From: an uncultured Bacteroidota bacterium
GTDB taxonomy: Bacteria > Bacteroidota > Rhodothermia > Rhodothermales > Salinibacteraceae
Assembly: GCA_937127285.1 (NCBI GenBank)
Contig: CAKZLV010000039.1
Coordinates: 1-34,011 of the forward strand
DNA length: 34,011 bases
Direction of reading: 5' to 3'
Both the position numbers and the translations under genes were made by a program. Positions within the stretch are counted from its first letter, which is position 1. Each line of letters begins with the position of its first letter. The notes beneath the pieces are model-generated. The model did not search any database, was not told where the DNA came from, and saw only the letters and a list, made by a program, of their open reading frames with translations. Shown piece by piece: positions 24,520 to 33,898 of this stretch.

Positions 24520-24648
24520 ATGAGCCTCTCTTGTCGGTGCCTGTGCGTGCTGTTTCGATTTTCGCCCGCCCTCATCCTCCTTACGCTCCTCGTTGGAGGG
24601 AGGAGCGGGCCGGTTTGGGCGGCCCCTGCCGATGGAACAGTTCCCTGA
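24520..24648 (+). pseudogene. Detached signal peptide of the following hydrolase (in-frame TGA)
   Basis: From ATG 24520 a perfect exported-protein start can be read: 'MSLSCRCLCVLFRFSPALILLTLLVGG' then 'GPVWAAPADGTVP', ending in TGA at 24646-24648. The next codons in the same frame read 'FEAGDCRFEVRPEHGD' and join without a gap to the hydrolase at 24676. Secreted TAP-like hydrolases often have such a 'FE.G.C.FEV' stretch right after the signal region, so the natural gene probably runs 24520-26538 and a single base change made the stop. A sequencing error is equally possible. The ORF-track start at 24361 lies in unrelated upstream sequence. Confidence 0.65.
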
Positions 24649-24675
24649 TTCGAGGCGGGGGACTGCCGCTTCGAG

Positions 24676-26538
24676 GTGCGTCCCGAGCACGGCGACGTCA
24701 CGTGCGGTCACGTCACCGTCTACGAAAACCGCGACGACCCGTCCGAGGGCACCCTTCGCCTCGCCGTTGTCATTCTCGAAAGCCCCAGCGACGACCCGGC
24801 GCCCGACCCGATTGTCTTCCTCATGGGCGGCCCGGGCGGCGCGTCGCTCGACCGCATGCCCTGGCGGGCGACGCATCCGTTCTGGAGCCGGTACCGCGCC
24901 ACGCGCGACATCATCTTCTACGACCAGCGCGGGACCGGCATCTCCGAGCCGACGTTCTGCCCGAACCTCAACCGTGCGCTGTTCACAGACGGGCTGCGTG
25001 GATTCTCGACCGAGGTGCTTCGCCAACGGCAACTGAAGGCCGTTCGCGAATGCCGGCAGGAGATGGAGGCCCGGGGGATCGACTTGTCTCAGTATAACAG
25101 CGTCGCGTCCGCCCACGATCTCGACGACCTGCGCGCCAGCCTGGGCATTGCGTCGTGGAACGTGCTGGGCATCTCATACGGCACCCGCCTCGGTCTCGAA
25201 GCCCTGCGACAGACGCCGGACGGCATTCGAAGCATCATCCTCGACTCCGTCCTGCCCGTCGACGCCGGGTACTGGCACGACGAACCCGCCGTCTTTGAGG
25301 CGTCCCTCCAGCGCGTCTTCGACCAGTGCGCCGCCGATCCGGCCTGCCGCGAGGCGTTTCCAACGCTGGAAGCCGATACGTACGATCTGTTCGCCCAGTT
25401 GGAGGAAGAGCCGATTGTCGTCGCCATGGACGACACCACCCGCTTTCCCGACCGGCGGATCGTCGTGGACGGAACGGTCATCGCCGCCGGCATCTTCCAG
25501 GGACTGTACTCGCATCACTTCGTGCCCTACCTGCCGTTGGTGGTGCGGGAGCTTCGTGCCGGAAACGCGGATCTCCTTGCGGCAATCGGCGAAACAATGG
25601 TTCGTGCACCGGACGCCATCAGCCGTGGGATGTATTACAGCGTCTCGTGCTACGAAGGGGCGCCGTTGACGAGCGCGTCGGAGCTTGCCGCCGAGCAAGC
25701 GGCCCATCCGCAGTTTGCCCCGATGTACGAGTGGACCGACCACCTTGCGGTGTGCGATGCCTGGCACCCCTACCGGGCCGACCCGACCGCGCTCGAGCCG
25801 GTTCGTAGCGACGTGCCGGCGCTCCTCCTGGCCGGAGAATTCGATCCGATCACCCCTCCGGCGTACGCCCGCCTCGCCGCACAGACGCTGTCGAATGGTA
25901 CCGTCCTCGAGGTGCAAAGCCGCGGCCACAGCGTCGTGCACACCACCGCATGCACGCGGGGCGTCATGGAGCGTTTTCTGGACGATCCAACGGCGCCGCT
26001 GGACACGAGCTGCGTGGCGGAGGTTCCGCCGGTGTCGTTCGTAACGGACGTGCACGTGCAGGGCGGCGTCTTCCGAACGACACAGCGCTTTGCGTCGGGG
26101 CCCCGTACCGGGCAGATCGCCGGACTGGGCGGCCTCGGCGTGATTCTGCTGTCGGGACTGCTGGCCTGGCCGGTGGGATTCGCCGTGCGCCGAGTCCGCA
26201 AACGGCCCGTGGCAACAACCGGTGTCCAGCGCATGGCGCGCTGGATGGCTGCGCTGACTGCGACCGTGGTGGTGGGATTTGCCGCTGGACTCGCGACGGT
26301 CGCGGCGAGCGCCGCATCCGCGAATCCGTTTGTGCTTACCCTCGGCGTGCCGGCCGGGGCGGGCTGGCTCTTCATCCTGCCGTGGGTGGCCGTCGTGCTG
26401 GCCGTCGGCACGGTGGGCGCGGCGGGATGGGCCTGGAAAGAGGGATGGTGGACGCCCGCTCACCGTGTGCACTACACCCTCGTCGCCGGCGCCACGGCCG
26501 CCGCCTGCGTTCTCCTCGGCATCGGTGGATTCCTGTGA
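24676..26538 (+). CDS. TAP-like alpha/beta-hydrolase with C-terminal membrane helices, 5' end interrupted
   Basis: The ORF starts at an internal GTG because of the TGA at 24646, so its first residues continue a frame that begins with a signal peptide at 24520. The catalytic domain belongs to the proline iminopeptidase/TAP-like hydrolases: 'VFLMGGPGGAS' oxyanion loop, 'FYDQRGTGISEP', nucleophile in 'GISYGT', a TAP-type C-terminal region with 'LLAGEFDPITPP' (acid) and 'SRGHSVVH' (His). Several Cys pairs suggest an exported, oxidised protein. After about residue 465 come four hydrophobic helices ('LGGLGVILLSGLLAWPVGFAV' to 'HYTLVAGATAAACVLLGIGGF'), an unusual membrane tail. As written the product would lack its export signal and may be non-functional. 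Substrate is presumably peptides with free N-termini. Confidence 0.8.
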   Translation: MRPEHGDVTCGHVTVYENRDDPSEGTLRLAVVILESPSDDPAPDPIVFLMGGPGGASLDRMPWRATHPFWSRYRATRDIIFYDQRGTGISEPTFCPNLNRALFTDGLRGFSTEVLRQRQLKAVRECRQEMEARGIDLSQYNSVASAHDLDDLRASLGIASWNVLGISYGTRLGLEALRQTPDGIRSIILDSVLPVDAGYWHDEPAVFEASLQRVFDQCAADPACREAFPTLEADTYDLFAQLEEEPIVVAMDDTTRFPDRRIVVDGTVIAAGIFQGLYSHHFVPYLPLVVRELRAGNADLLAAIGETMVRAPDAISRGMYYSVSCYEGAPLTSASELAAEQAAHPQFAPMYEWTDHLAVCDAWHPYRADPTALEPVRSDVPALLLAGEFDPITPPAYARLAAQTLSNGTVLEVQSRGHSVVHTTACTRGVMERFLDDPTAPLDTSCVAEVPPVSFVTDVHVQGGVFRTTQRFASGPRTGQIAGLGGLGVILLSGLLAWPVGFAVRRVRKRPVATTGVQRMARWMAALTATVVVGFAAGLATVAASAASANPFVLTLGVPAGAGWLFILPWVAVVLAVGTVGAAGWAWKEGWWTPAHRVHYTLVAGATAAACVLLGIGGFL

Positions 26539-26697
26539 GCGGCCTGCCGACATCACGCGCCACTCCACGCACCGATGTCTGGATATCCAGCCCGGAGGTC
26601 CAACGGGGGAGAGGTCGAGCCTTGGCTGCTCGTCCACCGACCCTGAACCGACAGCCCTCCAACCATTCCCGTCAACCAACAAAGGACCCACAACGAA

Positions 26698-26730
26698 GAG
26701 CGGCAGCCTCCGGTCGGGAGACTGCCGCTC
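26698..26730. terminator. Hairpin just downstream of the RNase P RNA gene
   Basis: GAGCGGCAG / CTGCCGCTC (9 bp), one mismatch, then CTCC / GGAG and a 5-nt loop. It starts about 10 bp beyond the 3' end of rnpB on the minus strand, where a terminator is expected, and could also stop transcription from the + strand hydrolase gene 160 bp away. U-tract is poor. The region 26539-26697 holds nothing else recognised. Confidence 0.65.
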
Positions 26731-26740
26731 GTTGAGACGC

Positions 26741-27190
26741 GGTGGCGTACGGGTCGATAAGCCGAATTTGGTCTTTCCGGGCCGGATTCCGCACGTCCGG
26801 CTCCCGGAGAGGTCATCATCTATCTGGGACGCCCGTCGCCGAGCGCCTCGAGCGGCCTACCTGCGCCATTCAGCGGACCGCTGACGGATCCCGTCCGAAG
26901 ACGGCCTCCCGGCGCGACTTGGCCTTACACCCCGTGGGGTTTGCCTGGCCGCCTCCGTCACCGAAGGCGCCGGTGCGCTCTTACCGCACCCTTTCACCCC
27001 TCACCAATCCGGCGCCCGAAGACGCCGGCGGCGGGTCTGCTCTCTGTTGCACGTGCCAGCACGCCCGGCCTCCGCGACGGGAGGACCCGAGCATGTCTTC
27101 CGGTTAGGAAGCACGGTGTCCTGCGGTGTTCGGACTTTCCTCACCGCCGACCGGGAGCCGACGGAGCGATGACCGAACCCGCACGCACCG
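26741..27190 (-). ncRNA. rnpB: RNase P RNA (class A)
   Basis: The catalytic RNA of RNase P, which trims the 5' leader of tRNA precursors. On the minus strand the universal elements appear in order: GAGGAAAGTCCGAACACCGC near the 5' end (CR I, P4 region), 'GGGTGAAAGGGTGCGGTAAGAGCGCACC' split over CR II-III, 'CAGATAGATGATGACC', and 'AAATTCGGCTTATC' near the 3' end (CR V). The ends are set by helix P1: GCGTGCGGGT (27177-27186) pairs with ACCCGTACGC (26745-26754) with one G-U pair. Length of about 450 nt is a little above the usual class A size. Exact ends are good to roughly ten bases. It lies downstream of a terminator hairpin, so it probably has its own promoter. Confidence 0.96.
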
Positions 27191-27263
27191 TCTGAAACGC
27201 AGAAGCGGTGTCGTTCGGTTCCTGGTCTCCGGTTCACAACGGGAGAGCACCGGCGTAGAAAAG

Positions 27264-27288
27264 GCCGCAGGCGGCGAGCCGCTGCGGC
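27264..27288 (-). terminator. Rho-independent terminator after the zinc-ribbon-like gene
   Basis: Hairpin GCCGCA, one bulged G, GCGG, loop CGAG, CCGC, TGCGGC. On the minus strand it is followed by CCTTTTCTAC. It begins 7 bp after the stop codon at 27295. Confidence 0.75.
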
Positions 27289-27294
27289 ATCGGT

Positions 27295-28071
27295 CTACAC
27301 GCTCAGCTTCTCCTTCATGTCGTCGACCGTCTCGTTGTAGAGGTCCTGGTCGACGATGATGCGACCGGTGTGTTCGCACGCGATGATGCGCTTGCGCTGG
27401 CGAATTTCCACCTGTCGCTGCGGCGGCACGGCGAACCCGGCGGCGGCCCCGCGCTTCAGCGGAACGACGGCGCGTCCGTCGCGCAGACGATCGCGCAGCT
27501 TCGAGTAGGCCTTCAGGTACCGGTCGTCGACCTCGTCCTCGGCCTCGGCCCGAATCTCCTCCAGGGTCGTCTCCTCGTCCTCGGTGTCCTCCAGAACCTC
27601 GTCCAACTTTGCCTTCTTCTCTCCGAGCACCGCCTCGAGTTCCGACAAGCGCTCCCTGGTGTCCTCGATCGAGGATTCGTTGGACTGGATCGTCTTTTCG
27701 GCCTCCTCGATCGTCTCGCGGGCGTTCGAGATCCGCTCTTTCTGCCCCTCGATCTCTTTGGTGAGGGCGTCGTACTCGCGGTTGTTGCGGACCTGAAGCT
27801 GCTGGTCCTCATACTTGTCGATGAGTCCCTCCGCCTCTTTGATGTCAAGTTCCGCCTGTCGCTTCGCCACCTCTTTCTCCTTGACCTCTTCCTCGTAGTT
27901 CTCAAGACGGGTTTCAAGGCCGGCTTTCTCGTCCTCCAGATCCTGAATCTCCTCCGGGAGGTCGCCGCGGAGCTTGCGGATCTGGTCGATCCGGTTGTCG
28001 ATGTGCTGGAGGCGGACCAGAGCGCGGAGCTGGTCTTCGATCGTCGATTTCTTCTTTTCGGCCGTCGCCAT
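27295..28071 (-). CDS. Coiled-coil protein of the C4 zinc-ribbon family, zinc site lost
   Basis: A 258-residue protein. Residues 10-195 form a long helical hairpin, strongly charged and with heptad spacing. The C-terminal part, 'VVPLKRGAAAGFAVPPQRQVEIRQRKRIIACEHTGRIIVDQDLY' (202-245), has the shape of the zf-RING_7/C4-type zinc ribbon (PF02591). Family members carry two Cys-x-x-Cys knuckles here; in this protein the first reads 'AAAG' and the second 'CEHT', so only one Cys is left. Homologues lie next to nif3 in many Bacteroidota, as here; a role in nucleic acid binding or surface and flagellar regulation has been proposed for some. Start at ATG 28071 ('MATAEKKKST'). Last protein-coding gene of the minus-strand cluster, closed by a clear terminator. 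Confidence 0.85.
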   Translation of the reverse strand: MATAEKKKSTIEDQLRALVRLQHIDNRIDQIRKLRGDLPEEIQDLEDEKAGLETRLENYEEEVKEKEVAKRQAELDIKEAEGLIDKYEDQQLQVRNNREYDALTKEIEGQKERISNARETIEEAEKTIQSNESSIEDTRERLSELEAVLGEKKAKLDEVLEDTEDEETTLEEIRAEAEDEVDDRYLKAYSKLRDRLRDGRAVVPLKRGAAAGFAVPPQRQVEIRQRKRIIACEHTGRIIVDQDLYNETVDDMKEKLSV

Positions 28072-28278
28072 GGATGGAAGTCGGGGTGGTCAGTCGGGTG
28101 GGATATACGCCAATCAATGAATACCCACAGTGCGGGTGGAGGTTCGACCGCGACCCGCCCGGCATCGGAACGCCCTGTAAATTTTGCGTCTTGCCGACCG
28201 GCGAGCCCGGGCCGGTAAGGGCGCCCCGTGTCGAGGCCGCCCCGTGTCGAGGCCGCAGGACCGTGCCGGAGGCGGGAG

Positions 28279-29403
28279 TCAGCGGGGGGAGAAGTGCTTC
28301 ATCGGGCTGGTGCGATGGGAGGTCGGGTGGACGTCCACACCGGAGAAGCGCTCCTGGAGGAAGGAGGCAAGAAGGTCTTCGGTGAGGGCTTCCGTCTCGT
28401 AGTGGCCGGGATCCACAACCGCCATCTGCGGGATGCCGTCCGTCGCCAGCACGTCGAAGAACTCGTGGTAGGTTACGTCGGCCGTGACGTAGGCGTCGGC
28501 GCCCTGCGAGCGAGCGGTGCCGATGAGGTCGCTCCCGGCGCCGCCGCATACCGCAACCCGCTCGACGGCTGCATCCGCGTCGCCGGCGTAGCGGAGACTG
28601 CCGGCCTCCAGCCGGTCGGCCACGCGGGTCAGAAAGTCGGACAGCGGCTCCGGCGCCTCCAGCGTTCCGATCGTTCCGAGGCCCGCCCGCGTGTGCTCCT
28701 GCTCGACCGGGTAGAGATCGTACGCCACTTCTTCGTAGGGGTGGGCGTCGTCGAGGGCGCTGAGGACCGCGCTCAGATCCCAACGCGCAACCTCCACTTC
28801 GAGCGTGCGCTCATCGACCGATTCCAGGTCGCCGCCTGCCGTCCCCACGTGCGGGGAGGCCGCCTCGCCGGGACGAAAGAAACCGGTTCCGTCGGTGGAG
28901 AACGCGCAGGCCTCGTACGCGCCGATGCGGCCGGCCCCCGCGTCGGCCAGGGCGGCCCGGACGGTGTCGAAGGCCTCCTCCGGAACGAACGTGACGAGCT
29001 TGAGAAGAGACTGGTCCATCGGGTTCAGAAACTGAACCGCCTGCAGGCCGAGCCGCTCCGCCAGGGCGAACGAGACCCCGCCCGGGGCGGCGTCGAGGTT
29101 GGTGTGCGCGCTGTAGAGCGCCACGCCCGCTTCGGCGAAGGAGAGGGCAAGAGACGATACGTAGTCGTCGCCTGTCAGGGCAGACGGGGGGCGGAAGAGG
29201 AGGGGGTGATGCGTCACGACGAGCTGAGCATCCGCGGCGACGGCTTCCTGCAGCACCGCCGGCGTTGCGTCCAGTGCCGTCACCACCGTCGACACCTCCC
29301 GGTCGGCGCGGCCGACCTGCAGACCGACGTTGTCGTAGTCCTGAGCCGATCCGGTTGGGGCCCAGGCTTCAAGATGGCGAGCGATGTCGGCAACAGTAGG
29401 CAT
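28279..29403 (-). CDS. Nif3-like dinuclear metal protein (DUF34/YqfO type)
   Basis: A 374-residue Nif3/YbgI-family protein. The N-terminal part has 'DYDNVGLQVGR', 'LVVTHHPLLF' with the metal-binding His pair, and 'SAHTNLDAAPGGV'. The C-terminal part has 'TADVTYHEFFDVL' and 'DPGHYETE', which completes the dinuclear site. Between them, about residues 135-235, is the extra PII/CutA-like domain ('LLKLVTFVPEEAFDTVRAAL', 'HPYEEVAYDLYPV') that marks the long YqfO type. Its biochemical role is still unsettled; roles as a metal chaperone or GTP cyclohydrolase-like protein have been suggested. I chose ATG 29403; the track start at 29484 adds 27 residues and touches pfkA. It follows pfkA by 77 bp and precedes the zinc-ribbon-like gene. 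Confidence 0.92.
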   Translation of the reverse strand: MPTVADIARHLEAWAPTGSAQDYDNVGLQVGRADREVSTVVTALDATPAVLQEAVAADAQLVVTHHPLLFRPPSALTGDDYVSSLALSFAEAGVALYSAHTNLDAAPGGVSFALAERLGLQAVQFLNPMDQSLLKLVTFVPEEAFDTVRAALADAGAGRIGAYEACAFSTDGTGFFRPGEAASPHVGTAGGDLESVDERTLEVEVARWDLSAVLSALDDAHPYEEVAYDLYPVEQEHTRAGLGTIGTLEAPEPLSDFLTRVADRLEAGSLRYAGDADAAVERVAVCGGAGSDLIGTARSQGADAYVTADVTYHEFFDVLATDGIPQMAVVDPGHYETEALTEDLLASFLQERFSGVDVHPTSHRTSPMKHFSPR

Positions 29404-29421
29404 AAGGCGAGAAACGTCAAG

Positions 29422-29460
29422 GCAGAAGAGCAAGCGCAGAAGAGCGAACGCAGAGGAGAG
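29422..29460. repeat. Tandem array, about 3 x 14 bp
   Basis: Unit GCAGAAGAGCAAGC; third copy partial. It fills half the 77-bp spacer between pfkA and the nif3-like gene. Confidence 0.85.
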
Positions 29461-29480
29461 ACCCGACGGCACCGTGTTTC

Positions 29481-30602
29481 TCAACCCGTCGCCCCCATCT
29501 GCGTTTCGAGCTCGGTCCGCAGATCCGACACCCCGAAGGACGTGCCGACGGCGAGGCCGGCCTGGATCAGGTCGTCGTCGGTCGGCACGGTGCGCGTCCG
29601 GTCGGCCACCTTCTCGAGCGGGAAGGGCACGAACTCCTGGCCCTGCAGCGCCACCATGACGCCGAAGCGCTCCTCCGCTACCAGACGCGCGGCGTGAGCG
29701 CCGAAGGAGGTGGACAGGTTGCGGTCGTACGGTGTGGGCGTTCCCCCGCGCTGCATGTGCCCGAGCACGGTCGTGCGCACCTCGCTGGCGACCCGACCGG
29801 AGAGCTGCTGCGCCAGCACCTGGCCGATCCCGCCGAGGCGAACGGGGTCGGGGCTGTCGGCGACGATCTTCTTCACCGCCCGCTCCCCGCCGTCCGGCTG
29901 GGCTCCCTCGGCAATGCAGATGATCGTAAAGCGCTGCCCCACCTGCTCGCGACGCGCGCAGACGTCCACCACGTCGTCGATCTCATACGGGAATTCGGGA
30001 ATGAGAACCACGTCGCTCCCGCTGGCCACGCCGGCGTGCAGGGCAATCCACCCGGCGTAGCGACCCATCGTCTCCACGATCATGACCCGGTGATGGCTCT
30101 GGGCGGTGGTGTGGATCCGGTCGATGGCCTCCGTGGCAATCGTCACGGCCGTGTCGAACCCGAACGTTCGGTCGGTGCCGACGATGTCGTTGTCGATCGT
30201 CTTCGGAACGCCGACGATGTTGAGGCCGAGCTCGCTGAGGCGGTGGGCGATGGACATGGTGCCGTCGCCGCCGATGGCGACGATGGCGTCGAGGCCGAGC
30301 TCGCGGTAGGTGTGAAGGCACTCCGCCGAGACGTCCGCCCCGCCCCGACGGTGGTAGTCGAACGGGTTGGCCTTGTTGGAGGCGCCGAGGATGGTGCCGC
30401 CCCGAGTCAGGATGCCGCTCACGTCGCGGTATTCGAGCGGCTCTCCGTCCTGCTCGATGAGGCCCTGAAAGCCGTCGCGAAAGCCGTAGACCTCGGCGTT
30501 GTTCAGGAGGATGAGGCTTTTGGTAACGGCGCGGATCACGGCGTTCAGCCCGGGGCAGTCGCCCCCGCCGGTCAGAATACCTACACGGAACGGTTGACTC
30601 AT
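29481..30602 (-). CDS. pfkA: 6-phosphofructokinase (group III-like)
   Basis: A 373-residue phosphofructokinase. It phosphorylates fructose 6-phosphate in glycolysis. Motifs: 'GILTGGGDCPGLNAVIRA' (8-25), 'GGDGT' (111-115), 'PKTIDND' (133-139) with the catalytic Asp, 'VMIVETMGRYAGWIAL' and 'GHMQRGGTPTPYDRNL'. The fourth residue of GGDG is Gly, which in the family favours ATP, whereas PPi enzymes have Asp there. The Lys of 'PKTIDND' is shared with PPi-type and group III enzymes. I therefore predict an ATP enzyme of the mixed group III type, to be confirmed. Start is ATG 30602 ('MSQPFRVGIL'). It lies downstream of pgl on the same strand, linking glycolysis and the pentose phosphate genes. Confidence 0.93.
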   Translation of the reverse strand: MSQPFRVGILTGGGDCPGLNAVIRAVTKSLILLNNAEVYGFRDGFQGLIEQDGEPLEYRDVSGILTRGGTILGASNKANPFDYHRRGGADVSAECLHTYRELGLDAIVAIGGDGTMSIAHRLSELGLNIVGVPKTIDNDIVGTDRTFGFDTAVTIATEAIDRIHTTAQSHHRVMIVETMGRYAGWIALHAGVASGSDVVLIPEFPYEIDDVVDVCARREQVGQRFTIICIAEGAQPDGGERAVKKIVADSPDPVRLGGIGQVLAQQLSGRVASEVRTTVLGHMQRGGTPTPYDRNLSTSFGAHAARLVAEERFGVMVALQGQEFVPFPLEKVADRTRTVPTDDDLIQAGLAVGTSFGVSDLRTELETQMGATG

Positions 30603-30725
30603 GGGAAGACGGTCGGCTTCGAGAGGAAAAAGGGACGCGACGGGTTGCCTGCGGGGGGCGAACTGCTCGCAAGATCGAAACGGAGGAGATGGCGGTCAAG
30701 CGCTGCGGCACGGTGCGGGCGAGGG

Positions 30726-30815
30726 GCACGCCCGCAGGGGGCACGTCCGCAGGGGGCACATCCGCAGGGGGCACATCCGCAGGGGGCACATCCGCAGGGG
30801 GCACATCCGCAGGGA
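30726..30815. repeat. Tandem array, 6 x 15 bp
   Basis: Unit GCACATCCGCAGGGG in six copies; copies 3-5 are identical and the others have one or two changes. It is the most regular array in the window and sits between pgl and pfkA. All three frames on both strands are open through it because the period is a multiple of three, which creates several false ORFs. Confidence 0.97.
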
Positions 30816-30865
30816 GCGCAGGCGTCTGGCCGGCGGAGGGCAAAGGGCCGGCGGAAGCATCCGGG

Positions 30866-31654
30866 TCACGACGCCGAGAGGCCTGGAGGCTGTGCTGCGG
30901 CGTCGAGGAACCAGGACAGCTGCGATCGGGGCTGGATCTGGGCGGCGGGGAGGGACGGATCGGGGTCCGCGAGCACGCGGTGCAGCGCCTCCTGCTTGCG
31001 GCTGCCGGAGGCTAGGACGAGCGCCTGACGGGCCCCGTTGAGAACGGGGAGCGTGCATGTGACGCGCGTTCGCGGCGAGGCCTCAGGAGGCGCCTGCGAC
31101 GCCTTCGCCCAGGCCTCGGGTGCCGACGGGTCGGAGGGTGCGTCGGTGCGATCGAGGGGCGGGAAAAGGCTGGCCGTGTGGCCGTCGCTGCCGACGCCCA
31201 GCAGCGCGGCGTCGAACGTGCTCGCGGGGGAGTCGAAGGCGCGTTGCAGCGTGGCGGCGTAGGCGCGGGCGGCTGCCTCGGCCGTCGGCTCCGTCTCCGT
31301 CGGGATCGGATGCACATTGCCCTCCGGAATGTCGACGTGATCGAGGAGCGTCTCTCGGGCGAGGCGGACGTTGCTGTTGGGGTCGTCGTGCGGGACGAAC
31401 CGCTCGTCACCCCAGAAGACGTGTACCTGTTTCCAGGGGAGGTCGCCGCTGTACACCCCCGTCAGGAGTTCGTACAGGCGGCGCGGCGTGCTTCCACCGG
31501 CGAGCGCAAGCGTGTAGCGGTCCGCTTCGGAGAGGACGCGGTCCATGTGCGATACGATGTGCTGCGCCGCGGCCCGGCTGAGGGCCTCGATATCGGGGAA
31601 AACGTGAACGGAATTCCGGGGCGACTCACGGGGCGACTCAGGAGGGGAAGTCAT
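30866..31654 (-). CDS. pgl: 6-phosphogluconolactonase
   Basis: A 262-residue DevB/Pgl-type lactonase. It hydrolyses 6-phosphogluconolactone, the product of Zwf, to 6-phosphogluconate. Motifs: 'LALAGGSTPRRLYELL' (about 49-64), 'VHVFWGDERFVPHDDPNSN' (77-95) and 'LLGVGSDGHTASLFP' (about 149-163). Length is as usual. The N-terminus 'MTSPPESPRESPRNS' includes a short in-frame 12-bp duplication. zwf lies 415 bp upstream and pfkA 263 bp downstream on the same strand. The gaps are long for a tight operon, and each contains a tandem array. Confidence 0.94.
   Translation of the reverse strand: MTSPPESPRESPRNSVHVFPDIEALSRAAAQHIVSHMDRVLSEADRYTLALAGGSTPRRLYELLTGVYSGDLPWKQVHVFWGDERFVPHDDPNSNVRLARETLLDHVDIPEGNVHPIPTETEPTAEAAARAYAATLQRAFDSPASTFDAALLGVGSDGHTASLFPPLDRTDAPSDPSAPEAWAKASQAPPEASPRTRVTCTLPVLNGARQALVLASGSRKQEALHRVLADPDPSLPAAQIQPRSQLSWFLDAAAQPPGLSAS
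31617..31640. repeat. In-frame 2 x 12 bp repeat at the pgl N-terminus
   Basis: CGGGGCGACTCA twice in a row, encoding the doubled 'ESPR' of the N-terminal tail. Confidence 0.85.
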
Positions 31655-32069
31655 GGGGGCGAAGGTTCAGGACGCGACACGGACACGGGCCTCCGGAGGA
31701 GAACGCTCGCGGAGAGGGCGGTGGAGGGGGCGCCCATGCCGCAGGCAATGAGTGAGAGGCAGGCCGACGACAGCCGAGGGAAGCCCTCAGGGTACCGGAA
31801 GAGACATCCGGCTGAAGGAGGGGCTGAGCGCCGGGGACGAGATCTGGTTGCTGTGGGACACGGTCCGTACAACACGGTCTGTACAACACGGTCTGTATGA
31901 CACGATCCGCATGCGCAAAGGAAACGAATGGACGCGAGATGCGCAACGGGTTCGTGCTGTGCGGCCCGGCACCGCGCCCGCCCGTTCGCCAGCCCCTCGA
32001 TCGGGCTTCCCCGACCGGGGGCCGGTCCGGGTCCCAGCCAGGAGTACCGACGCGCACGTCGGGGTCCGG
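31655..32069. other. Spacer between zwf and pgl
   Basis: These 415 bp carry the 4 x 14 bp array at 31858-31913 and otherwise no credible gene. ORFs across it (31638-32057 - and others) lack family features. A promoter for pgl is likely here given the length, but I cannot place one. Confidence 0.45.
31858..31913. repeat. Tandem array, 4 x 14 bp, with TGTACA palindrome
   Basis: Units ACACGGTCCGTACA, ACACGGTCTGTACA, ACACGGTCTGTATG and ACACGATCCGCATG. The second copy contains the palindrome TGTACA. It lies about 200 bp upstream of the pgl start. The regular spacing could suit a regulatory protein, but the window has many arrays with other units, so repeat expansion alone is as likely. Confidence 0.9.
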
Positions 32070-33602
<1,533 letters not shown>

Positions 33603-33787
33603 GGGAGAGCGGTGTGCAGAGGCGAAAGGGCGTCGGACGGAAGGGCGGAGAGCCCCGTTCAGGAAGAGCGCAGAAGAGCGATTGGGGACGGGCACCCCGG
33701 TGCGAAGAGGTTGAACGCGGAGCAGGGAGGACGGACCGCACGGCAGAAGACCGTCCCCGCGCTCCGCCCCGCCCCGTGTCCGGGCAT

Positions 33788-33817
33788 CCGTCGGCCGTCC
33801 CTCCGTCGGCCGAAGCA
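33788..33817. repeat. Two 15-bp repeats between gnd and zwf
   Basis: CCGTCGGCCGTCCCT followed by CCGTCGGCCGAAGCA; the first ten bases are identical. The remaining 296-bp spacer (33603-33898) has no gene that I can see; an 8-bp inverted repeat, GCAGATCG / CGATCTGC (33815-33846), could be part of a gnd terminator. Confidence 0.6.
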
Positions 33818-33898
33818 GATCGGCCGCGCCGGTCGCTGCGATCTGCAACCGGGGAGAGAAGGAACGGCCGGCGGGGGGGCGAGATTGTGCGGCTCCCG

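Noticed and set aside
24646-24648. TGA read as selenocysteine
   Set aside because: The hydrolase family does not use selenocysteine here, and no SECIS-like hairpin was recognised just after the codon. Mutation, error or readthrough are simpler.
30726-30815. Possible CRISPR array
   Set aside because: The copies are directly adjacent with no unique spacers and the unit is only 15 bp; no cas gene is present.
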